Source of the DNA: UBA2965 sp036526135
Lineage (GTDB): Bacteria; Pseudomonadota; Gammaproteobacteria; Pseudomonadales; Azotimanducaceae
Direction: 5' to 3'
Length of the DNA stretch: 64,000 nucleotides
Assembly (NCBI GenBank): GCA_036526135.1
Contig: DATCZA010000011.1
Span: forward strand, 19,405-83,404
Shown: positions 51,487-60,162 of the stretch, piece after piece
Numbering within the stretch: position 1 is the stretch's first letter
Layout of the letters: the number at the start of each line of letters is the position of its first letter
Notes under the pieces: generated by a model
What the model was told of the DNA's origin: nothing
What the model saw: only the letters and a program-made list of their open reading frames with translations
Databases searched by the model: none
Position numbers and translations under genes: made by a program

Positions 51487-53106
51487 TTGACGATCCGATT
51501 CCTGGGCAAGAACGTATCCGGCCCGTTCACCATCCCATCGGGGATCGTCGCGACCGCCGTGCCGATCATCGAGTACCTGTTCAGGCACGTTCCGCAGATC
51601 GGTGTGATGACCACCAAGAGCATCGGGCTTGCACCCCGCACCGGCAATCGCGAGCCCATCTACAGCCAGTACGCGCCCGGCTGCTTCGTCAACGCCGTGG
51701 GCCTGACCAACCCGGGCGCCGAACGTTCGGCCGAGCTCTTCGCCGCGCTCGACGTCCCGGAAGATCGCTTTCTGCTCACCTCCATCTTCGGCGGCAGCGT
51801 CGAGGAGTTCGTGGCGGTGGCGAAGATCCTGGCGCCGGTCTCCGACGGCCTGGAGCTGAACCTGTCCTGCCCCCACGCCAAGGGGTACGGCATGGAGATG
51901 GGCCGGGATCCGGAGCTGGTGCGCGAGATCACCGCGGCGGTGAAAGCAGCCGTGGACGTGCCCGTGGTGCCGAAGCTCACGCCGAACGCGGACAACATCG
52001 GCGAGATTGCGCAAGCCGCCGTGGCCGGCGGGGCGGACGCCCTGTGCGCCATCAACACCGTGGGGCCCGGCTACTACAGCGCCGCAGGCGAGCCTGTGCT
52101 GAGCAACGAGCTCGGCGGCATGTCGGGCAAAGGCATCCTGCCCATCGGCCTGAAGTGCGTTCGGGAGATCGCCGGAAGAGTCAACGTCCCCGTGATCGGC
52201 TGCGGTGGGATCAGCAGCGCGGCCGACGTTAACGCCTACCGCGCGGCAGGGGCCCACATATTCGGGGTGGGCTCGGCGCTGACCGGCATGACGTCGCCAG
52301 AGATCACCCAATACTTCCAGACGCTGGCGGCAGACCTGGCAGACGACGGGAACGACGCGGAAGCCAGGATCCAGTACCGGCTCGACATGGGCTTCCGCCC
52401 GTACACGCTCGTGACGAACACCCGCGTCACCGACGACATCTGCATTCTCACCTTCGACCGGCCGCTGGACATCAAAGCGGGTGAGTTCGTCTTCCTGTGG
52501 ATACCCGGTCTGGGCGAAAAGCCTTTCTCGGCGCTGACCGACGATCCGTTCTCGCTGGTGGTCATCGACCTGGGGCAGTTCACCCACGCGCTCATGGATC
52601 TCGCTCCGGGTACCAGGACCTACGTGCGCGGTCCCCACGGCCTGCCGGCGGAACCGCCCCCAGGCGCGCGCATCGTCGCGGTCGCGGGGGGCACCGGCCT
52701 CGCCGCCGTCTACCAGCTGGCAAGAGACCACGGCAACGCCGATATCTTCATGGGTGCGCGAACGGCCGAACGGCTCTACTTCATCGACGAGTGCGAAGCG
52801 GCGGCCACCCTGCACGTGGCCACCGACGACGGCAGCTGCGGGCACCATGGCCTCGTGACCGAGCTGCTGGCCAAACACCTGGAAACGCTGTCGGAAAACG
52901 AGCTCGCCAACACCGTCTTCTACAACTGCGGCCCGGAGCCCATGGTTCACGCGGCGGTCGAGGTCCAGCGCCGGTTCTGCCCGGACGAGCAGATCTTCAG
53001 CGCCATCGACTACCTCACCAAATGCGGGGTCGGCATCTGCGGCGCCTGCACCGCACCCGACGGCCGCCGCCTGTGCGTGGACGGCCCGTTCCTGAGCGCG
53101 AGCTGA
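51487..53106 (+). CDS. PyrD-like dihydroorotate dehydrogenase fused to PyrK-like electron-transfer module
   Basis: A 539-residue fusion. Residues 1 to about 300 are a flavin TIM barrel of the class 1 dihydroorotate dehydrogenase family with catalytic C128 in ELNLSCPH and the FMN-phosphate loop VIGCGGISSAADV. Residues about 305-539 are a ferredoxin-reductase-type FAD/NAD domain (VAGGTGLAAVYQLA) ending in a [2Fe-2S] site with C513, C518, C521 and C530. In Gram-positive bacteria these are separate PyrDB and PyrK subunits. Its place among phosphatase, VOC and SDR genes argues for another dihydropyrimidine-like or catabolic substrate. The start TTG at 51487 is inferred from homology. Confidence 0.85.
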   Translation: MTIRFLGKNVSGPFTIPSGIVATAVPIIEYLFRHVPQIGVMTTKSIGLAPRTGNREPIYSQYAPGCFVNAVGLTNPGAERSAELFAALDVPEDRFLLTSIFGGSVEEFVAVAKILAPVSDGLELNLSCPHAKGYGMEMGRDPELVREITAAVKAAVDVPVVPKLTPNADNIGEIAQAAVAGGADALCAINTVGPGYYSAAGEPVLSNELGGMSGKGILPIGLKCVREIAGRVNVPVIGCGGISSAADVNAYRAAGAHIFGVGSALTGMTSPEITQYFQTLAADLADDGNDAEARIQYRLDMGFRPYTLVTNTRVTDDICILTFDRPLDIKAGEFVFLWIPGLGEKPFSALTDDPFSLVVIDLGQFTHALMDLAPGTRTYVRGPHGLPAEPPPGARIVAVAGGTGLAAVYQLARDHGNADIFMGARTAERLYFIDECEAAATLHVATDDGSCGHHGLVTELLAKHLETLSENELANTVFYNCGPEPMVHAAVEVQRRFCPDEQIFSAIDYLTKCGVGICGACTAPDGRRLCVDGPFLSAS

Positions 53107-53165
53107 CGCAAAGCCCACTGCGCGTTCCTCCCCAGAGGCCGATCAGCGCCTACCCTTGGGCAGAA

Positions 53166-53189
53166 AAAAGCCCTCCGAAGAGGGCTTTT
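53166..53189. terminator. Bidirectional intrinsic terminator
   Basis: AAAAGCCCTC, loop CGAA, then GAGGGCTTTT forms a perfect 10-bp hairpin with A-tract and T-tract arms. It sits between the convergent PyrD-PyrK fusion and TonB-receptor genes and can end both transcripts. Confidence 0.92.
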
Positions 53190-53209
53190 CGTGCCGGCAC
53201 TGCCGAAAG

Positions 53210-55465
53210 CTAGAAGTCCCAGCTGACCACCGCGCCGTAGGTGCGGGGCGGACGGATGGCCGTGTAGGTCCAGAGCCCGGCAAAGGCGGGGCTGGTACCC
53301 ACGTCGTAGGCCTGGGTCCAGGAGTCGTCCTCGGTCAGGTTCAGCCCCCAGACGCTGATGCTGAGCTGGTTCACCGTGTAGGTCAGCGACGCATCCAGCA
53401 CCGTGTGGGAGCCCACCGAGCTCTGGGGCGAGTTCAGGAACGTCAGCTCCATGTCGTCCACGTAGCGCAGGGCGGCCCGGGCAATGAGCTGGCCGGGCCC
53501 GATGGGAACGGTCACCACCGGCGAGATGGTGGCCGTCATGTCCGGCGCTCGGCGCAGCTTCTTGTCGGAAAGGTCGAGGGGAGGGTCGAACGCCGGATCC
53601 TCGAGCTCGTCGTACTCCGCGTCGAGCAGCCCCAGGTTTCCTTCGATAGTGAAGTTCGCACTGACGAGCCAGCTGAAATCGACTTCCACCCCGTTGATGG
53701 ATGCTTCCGAGGCGTTGACGACCAGGGTCTGCTGGCCGGTGCCCCCGGCGACAGGCACGCTTTGCTCTTCCTGCTTGTCCTGGTAGTCCATCATGAAGGC
53801 GGAGACGTTCAGACGCATGCGGCCGTCGAGCCACTCGCTCTTCATGCCCACCTCGAAGTTGTCCACGGTTTCTGGATCGTAAGGGGTAGCCGCGGCCAGA
53901 TACTGACCGCCACCGGGACGGCCGTTGAAGCCCCCTGCCCGGAAGCCCTTGGAGTAGAGGCCGTAGAACATGAGGTCGTTGCTGGCCTGGAAGCGCAGGC
54001 CGACCTTGGGCGTAAATTCATCCCAGGAAGCCTTGAACGGATCATCCGGATTGCCCTTGATGGCGAGTTCCGGCGTCAGCGCATCGATCACGCCGCTCTC
54101 TTTCTTGTCGTCCGTGTAGCGTCCTCCGACCGTCAGAGTCCAGCGATCTGCAAACTGGTAGTCGGCCTCCAGGAAGAACGCATAGGATTCCGTCGACTGA
54201 ATGACCGTCTGGTACACGGGGAAGACGATGGCGTCATCGAAGCCCGCACCCGGCACGCCGAGAATCGCTCCAAAGCCGATGTAGCTGGTCAGATCGATAC
54301 GGTAGTCGGACTCCCAGTAGTAGGCGCCCGCCGTGTAGCTCAGCCGCTCGCCGGCGAAGTTGAGCCTGGCCTCGAAGCTGTCCTGCTCCCAGGTGGCGGG
54401 CCGGTCGGTGTGGTAGAGGGTCAGGGGGGTCGAATCCCAGTCCTGATAGACTTCTTCGTCAGTCTCGAAACCGCCGTAGACGAAGTCCACGCTGTACTGA
54501 TCGTTGATGTCCCAGGAGACGTTCAGGATATGGGTCTCGGTGTCGAAGTACGTCTGGTAGGGCGGATCGTCGTTCTGCAGCACCGTGTAGTCCTTACCCG
54601 ACTGGGGCGTCTTCAGCCCCTGGGCACACTGACCGTAATACAGACAGAAGATCTGATCAGGCTGCGCAATGTTGTGCAGTGTGTTGGCGTCCTGCTCCTG
54701 CTCGGTCTTGTCGTAGCGGTAATACAGCTCGATGCTTTCGGTAGGCTGCCAGAGCACGCTGGGGCTGATGACCCAGTAATCCATCTCCCCGGCGTCGCGA
54801 TCGAGGGTGGCGTTCTTGAACCAGCCGTCGCTCTCGCGCTTGGCGCCGCCAAGACGGAAGGCGAGATTTTCCGTAGCCGTGATGTTGATGTAAGCATCGA
54901 GCTGCAGGTCGCCGTGGTTGCCTGCACCGGCTCTGAGCGACCCGGACAGGCCGTCGAAGTCCGGCCGCGCGCGGGTCACGTTGATGACGCCGCCGATGGA
55001 ATTACGGCCGAACAGAGTGCCCTGGGGTCCGCGCAGGATCTCCACGCTTTCCAGGTCGATGGCCTTCAGCATCGCACCCGAGTTCACCCCGATGAAAACG
55101 CCGTCGACCACCACACCCACCGTGGGGTCGAAGTTCTTCTCCACGTCCGTGGTGCCGATGCCGCGAATCGAGATGGCCGCGGGGCTGCCCGGACCCTGCT
55201 GAATATCGCTGACGATCAGGTTGGGCGAGGCGTTCTGCAGGGTCTGCAGGTCCGCGTCGAAGCGGATCTTCAGATCCTCAGCGCCGAGCGCGCTCAGGGC
55301 CATCCCCACTTCCTGCATGCTCTCCTCGCGCTTCCGCGCGGTGACGACGATCTCCTCCAGGGCAAGCGAGTCGGACTCGGCCAGCGCGGGCCCAGGCATA
55401 CCGATGCCGAGCCAGATTACCGGTACGAGCAGCGACAGCGCTCGTCCCAAGATTGCTCTCCTCAT
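53210..55465 (-). CDS. TonB-dependent outer-membrane receptor
   Basis: A 751-residue receptor that imports a ligand across the outer membrane with TonB energy. A signal peptide (LSLLVPVIWLGIGMPGPALA) precedes a TonB-box/plug start (LEEIVVTARKREESMQEV). The plug domain has RGIGTTD and VEILRGPQGTLFGRNSIGGVINV, followed by a 22-strand-type barrel ending in the terminal aromatic VVSWDF. ATG 55465 is preceded by GGAGAGAATC. It is the last leftward gene after the TetR operon, with a 171-bp gap that may hold its own promoter. Its wide outer family (CirA-like with many catabolic clusters) fits uptake of an aromatic or terpenoid compound, which is inference. Confidence 0.94.
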   Translation of the reverse strand: MRRAILGRALSLLVPVIWLGIGMPGPALAESDSLALEEIVVTARKREESMQEVGMALSALGAEDLKIRFDADLQTLQNASPNLIVSDIQQGPGSPAAISIRGIGTTDVEKNFDPTVGVVVDGVFIGVNSGAMLKAIDLESVEILRGPQGTLFGRNSIGGVINVTRARPDFDGLSGSLRAGAGNHGDLQLDAYINITATENLAFRLGGAKRESDGWFKNATLDRDAGEMDYWVISPSVLWQPTESIELYYRYDKTEQEQDANTLHNIAQPDQIFCLYYGQCAQGLKTPQSGKDYTVLQNDDPPYQTYFDTETHILNVSWDINDQYSVDFVYGGFETDEEVYQDWDSTPLTLYHTDRPATWEQDSFEARLNFAGERLSYTAGAYYWESDYRIDLTSYIGFGAILGVPGAGFDDAIVFPVYQTVIQSTESYAFFLEADYQFADRWTLTVGGRYTDDKKESGVIDALTPELAIKGNPDDPFKASWDEFTPKVGLRFQASNDLMFYGLYSKGFRAGGFNGRPGGGQYLAAATPYDPETVDNFEVGMKSEWLDGRMRLNVSAFMMDYQDKQEEQSVPVAGGTGQQTLVVNASEASINGVEVDFSWLVSANFTIEGNLGLLDAEYDELEDPAFDPPLDLSDKKLRRAPDMTATISPVVTVPIGPGQLIARAALRYVDDMELTFLNSPQSSVGSHTVLDASLTYTVNQLSISVWGLNLTEDDSWTQAYDVGTSPAFAGLWTYTAIRPPRTYGAVVSWDF

Positions 55466-55636
55466 GATTCTCTCCAGTAGGCTAGTTTCCGATTCTGTTA
55501 TTCGAACACACCGCGCAGCGGCTACCCGCGAACGCTTGTTCCCCTTGGTCCCGCCCACCGGCGGGCAGTGGCAGATTATAGACTTGAGGCTGAGCGCGCC
55601 GAAACCACTCGCTCGGCGGCAGAAAACCTGCGTCGG

Positions 55637-57094
55637 CTACTCGAACAGTCGCCGCAACCAGATGACTGCACGGGCCACCGTGCCCAGGAAGGGCTGCTCC
55701 ACCAGCTCCACCACCGTCCCGTCCGGATCGTAAAACAGGACGATGCTTCCCCACGAATCCGGCCCCGAGCAGCACGGGGTGATCCCGGAGATGAACTTAA
55801 CACCCTGGGCCTTGAGCGCAGCCACGTCGGCCTCGATGTCGCCGGTGAGCAGCGCCATGCGATGAATGCCCAGGTGGCTGACCGGCGGCGGGTAGGCGGG
55901 CTCGGGGTCGAAGGGCGAAAGCCACTGGACCAGCTCGATCTGCGAGCCGTCCACCTCGTGGCTGAGCACGGCCCCGTTGATCAGGTACGGCGCAGCAAAG
56001 CCCATGGCCTCTGCCACCTCGGCGGAGTCCGTCGGGGGCAGCTTCTGCATTGCCGCGTATCCGAACATCCGGTACCAGGCTTCGGAGCGTTCGAAGTCGC
56101 TCACGTTGACGTTCACCCGACCGAGACCGATGACGGGTTTCTCGGATGCCTCGCCGCCTGGGCCTTCCAGCTCTACCAGCTCGTAGAAGGTGCCGTCCGG
56201 ATCGGTGAAGACGGCAAACCGGGTACCGTCCGAGCGGGTGGCAGGCGGAGAGAGAAAGTTTACGCCGGCTCCCACGAGCTGGTCGTAGGCGGCCGCAATG
56301 TCGCCCGTGTGCATGAGAGCCCGCGCCATGCCCAGGTGGTTAAGGCCCGGGTACGGCGGCTCTTCGTTTCTCGGAATGGTGAACTCGATGAGATCGATGA
56401 CGCCGCCCCAGAAACCATCGGGGCCCACCAGCTCGCCGTGGAGCAGGTAGCCGCCGGCCTCTTCTCCCTGGGAGCCGTCGTAGGCCGTCGGCGTCTGGAT
56501 GCCCAGGGCGTGGGCCATCGCCAGGGTGTTGGTGTCCGGAAAGCCGCTCATGGTTTCGAACCCGAGCACGCCGTAAAACGCGCGGGCTTCGTTGAAATCG
56601 CTCACGTTGGTGTTGAAGTGCACCCAGGAGATGACGTTCAGCGCGACGTCCGCGCGCTGCTTGACGCGCACCGACGCCGCTGCGCCGTCCCGGCCGTCGA
56701 GGCCAACGGCAATGGTGTTCGCCTCGGCAAGCTCTACCGGGATCTCCAGGGAGGTCGTTTGCCGTAACGCCTGCCCGTCGAGCACGTCGACGCCGTTCAG
56801 CCGGACGGTCACCACCGGCTCACCGGATCGTGCGGTTACGATAACCCGGGCAGGGCCGGCAACCCCGAAGAACGGCCGCGCCGGCCCGACATCGGGCCCG
56901 GGGTGCTGCCCGGCCGCGCTTTCGACCCGTACCAGATGGCGGGTGAAGTCGATCTCAGCGGCGACCGCCAAGACGGGCACCTGCAGGCAAACGGCAACCA
57001 GCGCGAGGAATATCCCGCGCACGCGCCGCGGCTTTGCCCCGGAGCGATGGTCCGGCAAAAGCCGCCGCGCGCGTGCGGCGTCGTGCCGGATCAC
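55637..57094 (-). CDS. Exported protein with two VOC (glyoxalase-fold) domains
   Basis: A 485-residue protein. An Arg-rich N-terminus and hydrophobic stretch (GIFLALVAVCLQVPVLAVA) look like a signal peptide, followed by a beta-sandwich of about 110 residues. Two VOC domains follow, at about residues 155-315 (VISWVHFNTNVSDFNEARAFY) and 325-470 (RVNVNVSDFERSEAWY), with paired His/Glu near HLGM...FYELVELE and HLGI...TVVELVEQ. The GTG start overlaps the previous stop (GTGA). A periplasmic dioxygenase or lyase acting on an imported ligand is possible. The family is known as metal-dependent, but the reaction cannot be told. Confidence 0.82.
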   Translation of the reverse strand: MIRHDAARARRLLPDHRSGAKPRRVRGIFLALVAVCLQVPVLAVAAEIDFTRHLVRVESAAGQHPGPDVGPARPFFGVAGPARVIVTARSGEPVVTVRLNGVDVLDGQALRQTTSLEIPVELAEANTIAVGLDGRDGAAASVRVKQRADVALNVISWVHFNTNVSDFNEARAFYGVLGFETMSGFPDTNTLAMAHALGIQTPTAYDGSQGEEAGGYLLHGELVGPDGFWGGVIDLIEFTIPRNEEPPYPGLNHLGMARALMHTGDIAAAYDQLVGAGVNFLSPPATRSDGTRFAVFTDPDGTFYELVELEGPGGEASEKPVIGLGRVNVNVSDFERSEAWYRMFGYAAMQKLPPTDSAEVAEAMGFAAPYLINGAVLSHEVDGSQIELVQWLSPFDPEPAYPPPVSHLGIHRMALLTGDIEADVAALKAQGVKFISGITPCCSGPDSWGSIVLFYDPDGTVVELVEQPFLGTVARAVIWLRRLFE

Positions 57095-58089
57095 GGAGCG
57101 ACCAGGAGCTTACCCATGTGGCCGCCCGTGAACAGCATGGTCAGCGCTTTGGGGAACTGCTCGATGCCCTCGACGACGTGCTCGGGCATCTTGAGCTTTC
57201 CTTCGGCCATCCAGCGCGAGATGTCGGCCTCCATCTCCGGAAAGTCCGCCGCAAAGCGGTCCACGGTGAAGCCCAGCATGCTGGCATTGCGCTCGGGTAT
57301 CCTGAGATAAAGGCGCGGCCCCCTGACCTCTTCCATGTGGTTGTACTGAGAGATGGCGCCGCAGATCACCACCCTGGCTCCCTGGGCAATCTGATCGAGC
57401 ACGATGTCGAGCAGCTCGCCGCCCACGTTGTCGAAGAACACGTTCACGCCGGCAGGCGCAAGGGCTCTTAGCTTCTCTGCCACGTCGTCGTTCTTGTAGT
57501 CGATGGCACCATCGCAACCGATCTCGTCGATCAGGTAGGCAACCTTGGCCGGCCCGCCGGCGATGCCGATGACTTTGGCGCCGGCTATCTTGGCCAGCTG
57601 GCACGCGATGGTTCCCACCGCACCCGCGGCGGCGGAAACCACCACGGTGTCGCCTTCGGCCACCTGTCCCACCTTGAGCATGCCGGCATAGGCCGTAAGG
57701 CCCGTGGTCATCCCCAGCGCGCCGAGATAGCTGCGCGGCGGCACGTCGCCCTCCTCGAGCTTCCGGTACATGCCGCCCGGCGCGACGAGGTGAGTCTGTG
57801 CCCCCATAGGGCCGAACACGGCATCACCCTGGTTCAGGTCGGGCGAGCGGCTGTCCACGACGCGCGCCACGCCCAGGGCCATCACGGGCGTATCGATGGC
57901 CACCGTGCCATGGAGCCCTTCCTGGGAGTCCAGCATCGTTCTGATGAAGGCGTCGATTGAGAGATGCTCCGTCGCCAGCAGCACCTGCCCTTCGGTCAGC
58001 TCCGCCAGCTCCTCCTCGATGACCTTGAAATCCGACTCCTTCGGCTGGCCTTCCGGGCGTGATGCCAGCACTACCTTCTTATTGATCAA
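57091..58089 (-). CDS. NADP-dependent medium-chain dehydrogenase/reductase (CurA-like)
   Basis: A 332-residue zinc-independent MDR enzyme reducing alpha,beta-unsaturated ketones or alkenals. It has LGALGMTTGLTAYAGM, the nucleotide-binding AAAGAVGTIACQLAKIAGAK, NVFFDNVGG and the C-terminal LFTGGHMGKLLV, typical of the curcumin reductase/leukotriene B4 dehydrogenase group. No ATG gives the conserved start; TTG 58089 (INKKVVLASRPEG follows) is preceded by GAGGAGACGACG, so a TTG start is chosen. It is between a carotenoid oxygenase gene (40 bp gap) and an overlapping VOC gene. It could reduce an unsaturated cleavage product. Confidence 0.9.
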   Translation of the reverse strand: MINKKVVLASRPEGQPKESDFKVIEEELAELTEGQVLLATEHLSIDAFIRTMLDSQEGLHGTVAIDTPVMALGVARVVDSRSPDLNQGDAVFGPMGAQTHLVAPGGMYRKLEEGDVPPRSYLGALGMTTGLTAYAGMLKVGQVAEGDTVVVSAAAGAVGTIACQLAKIAGAKVIGIAGGPAKVAYLIDEIGCDGAIDYKNDDVAEKLRALAPAGVNVFFDNVGGELLDIVLDQIAQGARVVICGAISQYNHMEEVRGPRLYLRIPERNASMLGFTVDRFAADFPEMEADISRWMAEGKLKMPEHVVEGIEQFPKALTMLFTGGHMGKLLVAP

Positions 58090-58129
58090 CGTCGTCTCCT
58101 CGTCACGTTGTTGTTCGCCATTAAGGCGG

Positions 58130-59449
58130 CTACTGGGCGTCCGCGACCCAGCTGCCGTGGAATCCGGCCGGCACCCGCACGGGCAGGTGCACCCTCGCGA
58201 CGGGGTCGGCGGTGACGTTGCTGGCATCGATGATCACCAGCTCGCTGCGGTTGTCCGCCGGGTCGTAGACGAAGCTCATGAGATATCCATCGTCTTCGGA
58301 CGTACCCCCTCGTGCCGGAACGAAGACCGGCTCGCCGCCCGCACGGCCGTCGGCCAGCACGTGCGCCTCGGATGTTCCCGTGGCCAGGTCGTACTTACGG
58401 AAGGCCACCGCGGCGGGAAGCCCACCACCGAACTCCGCCGTGTAGCCGTAGCGATGCTTCTGACCGACCAGCGCATCGGGCACGCGCGGGAAATCTACCG
58501 ACCGCTCGTCCAGCTGCGCTTCGCTGACGGTGCCCGCCGACTGATGAATGGTCCAGCGATGCAGCATCGGCGGCGCTTCCGGCGCCCCGATCTTCATGTG
58601 GTGGGCCATGCGACAGACGTCAATGACGATGTCGTCGCCGTCCTCATAGGCATTCAGCGGGTGGTAGACGTAGCAGGGATCGATGTCGTACCACACCACG
58701 TCGGCGTTGGAGCCGTTGCGGGGCATCACGCCGAGGCGCGCGCCGTACTCGTCGCTCCAGGCCAGCGGAAGACCGACAGAGGCGGCGTTCTCGAAATTCC
58801 ACACCACGGGCAGGTCCATGAAGATCACGTAGTTCCGCGTGATGTTGAAGTCGTGGACCATGGTCGCGCCCTTGACCTCGATGACCTCGCTCTGAACGAG
58901 CTCGCCATCGGCGGTCGCGCGGTGATAGGTCATGAAGGGGGGCGTCGCCGCGTAAGCAAAGAAGAGCAGCTCGCCGGTCTCCGCGCAGATCTTCGGATGG
59001 GCCGTCATGCCGGTCTCCAGCCGGCCGCCGAAAGTATAAGGACCAACGGTGTCGAGCTCCGGGGTCAGCTCGAAGGGCCAGTGTCCTTCTTCCAGCGCCA
59101 GAATCCGGCCCGCGTGGCCAATGATGTGGGTGTTGGCAAGGGACTTGGCGCGCTCGTCCACCCCATCGCTGTGGTCCCCGTCGCTGAGCAGGGGAGTGCG
59201 GACATAGCGGTTGCGGTACCAGTTCGCCCGACCGTCGTTCAGCTCGACGCCGTGAATCATGCCGTTGCCCAGAAACCAGTGCGGCGTGACGCCGGATTCC
59301 GGGTTGGCGCCGTTGCGCAGGTAACGTCCCTTGAGCTCCGGGGGGATGGTCCCGGTCACCTCGAGCCTGGTCTCGGTCACCTCGTCAAAGGTCGGGGCGA
59401 AATTGCCCGAGAGCCAAAAGGGTGCTTCGTTGCTGACTGCTTCGCTCAT
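58130..59449 (-). CDS. Carotenoid-cleavage-type oxygenase (RPE65 family)
   Basis: A 439-residue non-haem Fe(II) oxygenase of the carotenoid/lignostilbene family that cleaves C=C bonds. All four iron-binding His are present: H151 (TAHPK), H199 (MVHDF), H263 (VYHPLN) and H431 (GFHGSW). The N-terminal LKGRYLRNGANP is a family landmark. It starts in an ATGA overlap with tetR, behind GGAGACGCAAC, so the regulator and enzyme are co-translated. No carotenoid synthesis genes are nearby. With a TonB receptor and reductases in the cluster, a stilbene- or apocarotenoid-type external substrate is plausible. Confidence 0.93.
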   Translation of the reverse strand: MSEAVSNEAPFWLSGNFAPTFDEVTETRLEVTGTIPPELKGRYLRNGANPESGVTPHWFLGNGMIHGVELNDGRANWYRNRYVRTPLLSDGDHSDGVDERAKSLANTHIIGHAGRILALEEGHWPFELTPELDTVGPYTFGGRLETGMTAHPKICAETGELLFFAYAATPPFMTYHRATADGELVQSEVIEVKGATMVHDFNITRNYVIFMDLPVVWNFENAASVGLPLAWSDEYGARLGVMPRNGSNADVVWYDIDPCYVYHPLNAYEDGDDIVIDVCRMAHHMKIGAPEAPPMLHRWTIHQSAGTVSEAQLDERSVDFPRVPDALVGQKHRYGYTAEFGGGLPAAVAFRKYDLATGTSEAHVLADGRAGGEPVFVPARGGTSEDDGYLMSFVYDPADNRSELVIIDASNVTADPVARVHLPVRVPAGFHGSWVADAQ

Positions 59450-60096
59450 GTTGCGTCTCCTCGACTGAGTTTCGTTGCGTCCGCCAGCGGCGGTCGTTCC
59501 TCGGCTCCGCTCGGGGCCAGCATGGCTTTCATGCAGCCGACCGCTTCGCGGATGTAATCTTCTCTGCGGTCCGGATCACCGCCGTCCCGCCATGCCTTGT
59601 AGGCCGCGTCCACCAGGGCGAACTGCAGCTCGGCCATGATTCCGGCATCCCCTTCCCGGACGATGCCCTGAGCCATTCCAGCCCGCAGGCTCTTCTCGAT
59701 GGCCGCGACGATGACAGCGCTGCGGCTGGCGCCACTCGACCCGCCGAGTTCTCGGCTCATCTGCTCGAGCAGCCGGTACAGTGCCGGATGGGCATCGGCA
59801 AAATCGAACGCCCCCCGCACCACCATCTCCTCGCTGAGCTGGCCCGGCGTATCGGGCATGGCCGCCTGAACGCCGGCGGCCACGAAATCCTCTGCGATGC
59901 GCTCGAGCAGCCCTCGTTTCGAACCGAAGTGGTGAAAGAGGATGCCTTCCGAGACCCCCGCCGTCTTGGCGATCTGCTGAGTCGAAGTGTCTTCGAACCC
60001 GCGCTCGGCAAACAGCTCCCGGGCGGCTGCCAGCAATCGCTCCCGCTTTTCCGCAGGGGCCCTGGTGTAGGTAACCGATTTAGAGTGCGCGACCAT
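59446..60096 (-). CDS. TetR-family repressor of the oxygenase operon
   Basis: A 216-residue TetR-family regulator with a helix-turn-helix at about residues 35-60 (TSTQQIAKTAGVSEGILFHHFGSKRGLL) and an all-helical ligand domain that is not conserved. It heads the leftward operon: stop overlaps the carotenoid-oxygenase start. A 30-bp near-perfect palindrome starts four bases before its ATG (60100-60129), so autorepression of the whole operon is likely, with release by the imported substrate or a cleavage product. No Shine-Dalgarno is evident as the operator occupies that place. Confidence 0.92.
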   Translation of the reverse strand: MVAHSKSVTYTRAPAEKRERLLAAARELFAERGFEDTSTQQIAKTAGVSEGILFHHFGSKRGLLERIAEDFVAAGVQAAMPDTPGQLSEEMVVRGAFDFADAHPALYRLLEQMSRELGGSSGASRSAVIVAAIEKSLRAGMAQGIVREGDAGIMAELQFALVDAAYKAWRDGGDPDRREDYIREAVGCMKAMLAPSGAEERPPLADATKLSRGDAT

Positions 60097-60099
60097 TTA

Positions 60100-60129
60100 T
60101 TGAGTAGCACTTTACAAAGTGTTACTCAA
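60100..60129. promoter_or_regulatory. TetR-type operator
   Basis: Two 14-bp arms, TTGAGTAGCACTTT and AAAGTGTTACTCAA, separated by AC, are complementary at 13 of 14 positions. The position immediately before the tetR start codon strongly suggests an autoregulatory operator. Confidence 0.85.
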
Positions 60130-60162
60130 CAAGTAAACCCCCAATTTGCGGCATGCAGGTTT

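Noticed and set aside
53156..55480. A 774-codon open frame on the plus strand opposite the TonB receptor gene
   Set aside because: It mirrors the codon structure of the receptor in high-GC DNA, has no recognisable domains, and the receptor on the other strand has clear plug and barrel motifs.
55550..55565. Hairpin CCCGCC-CACC-GGCGGG upstream of the TonB receptor gene, considered as a terminator of the TetR operon
   Set aside because: No T-run follows on either strand and the stem is only 6 bp, so a terminator is not supported.
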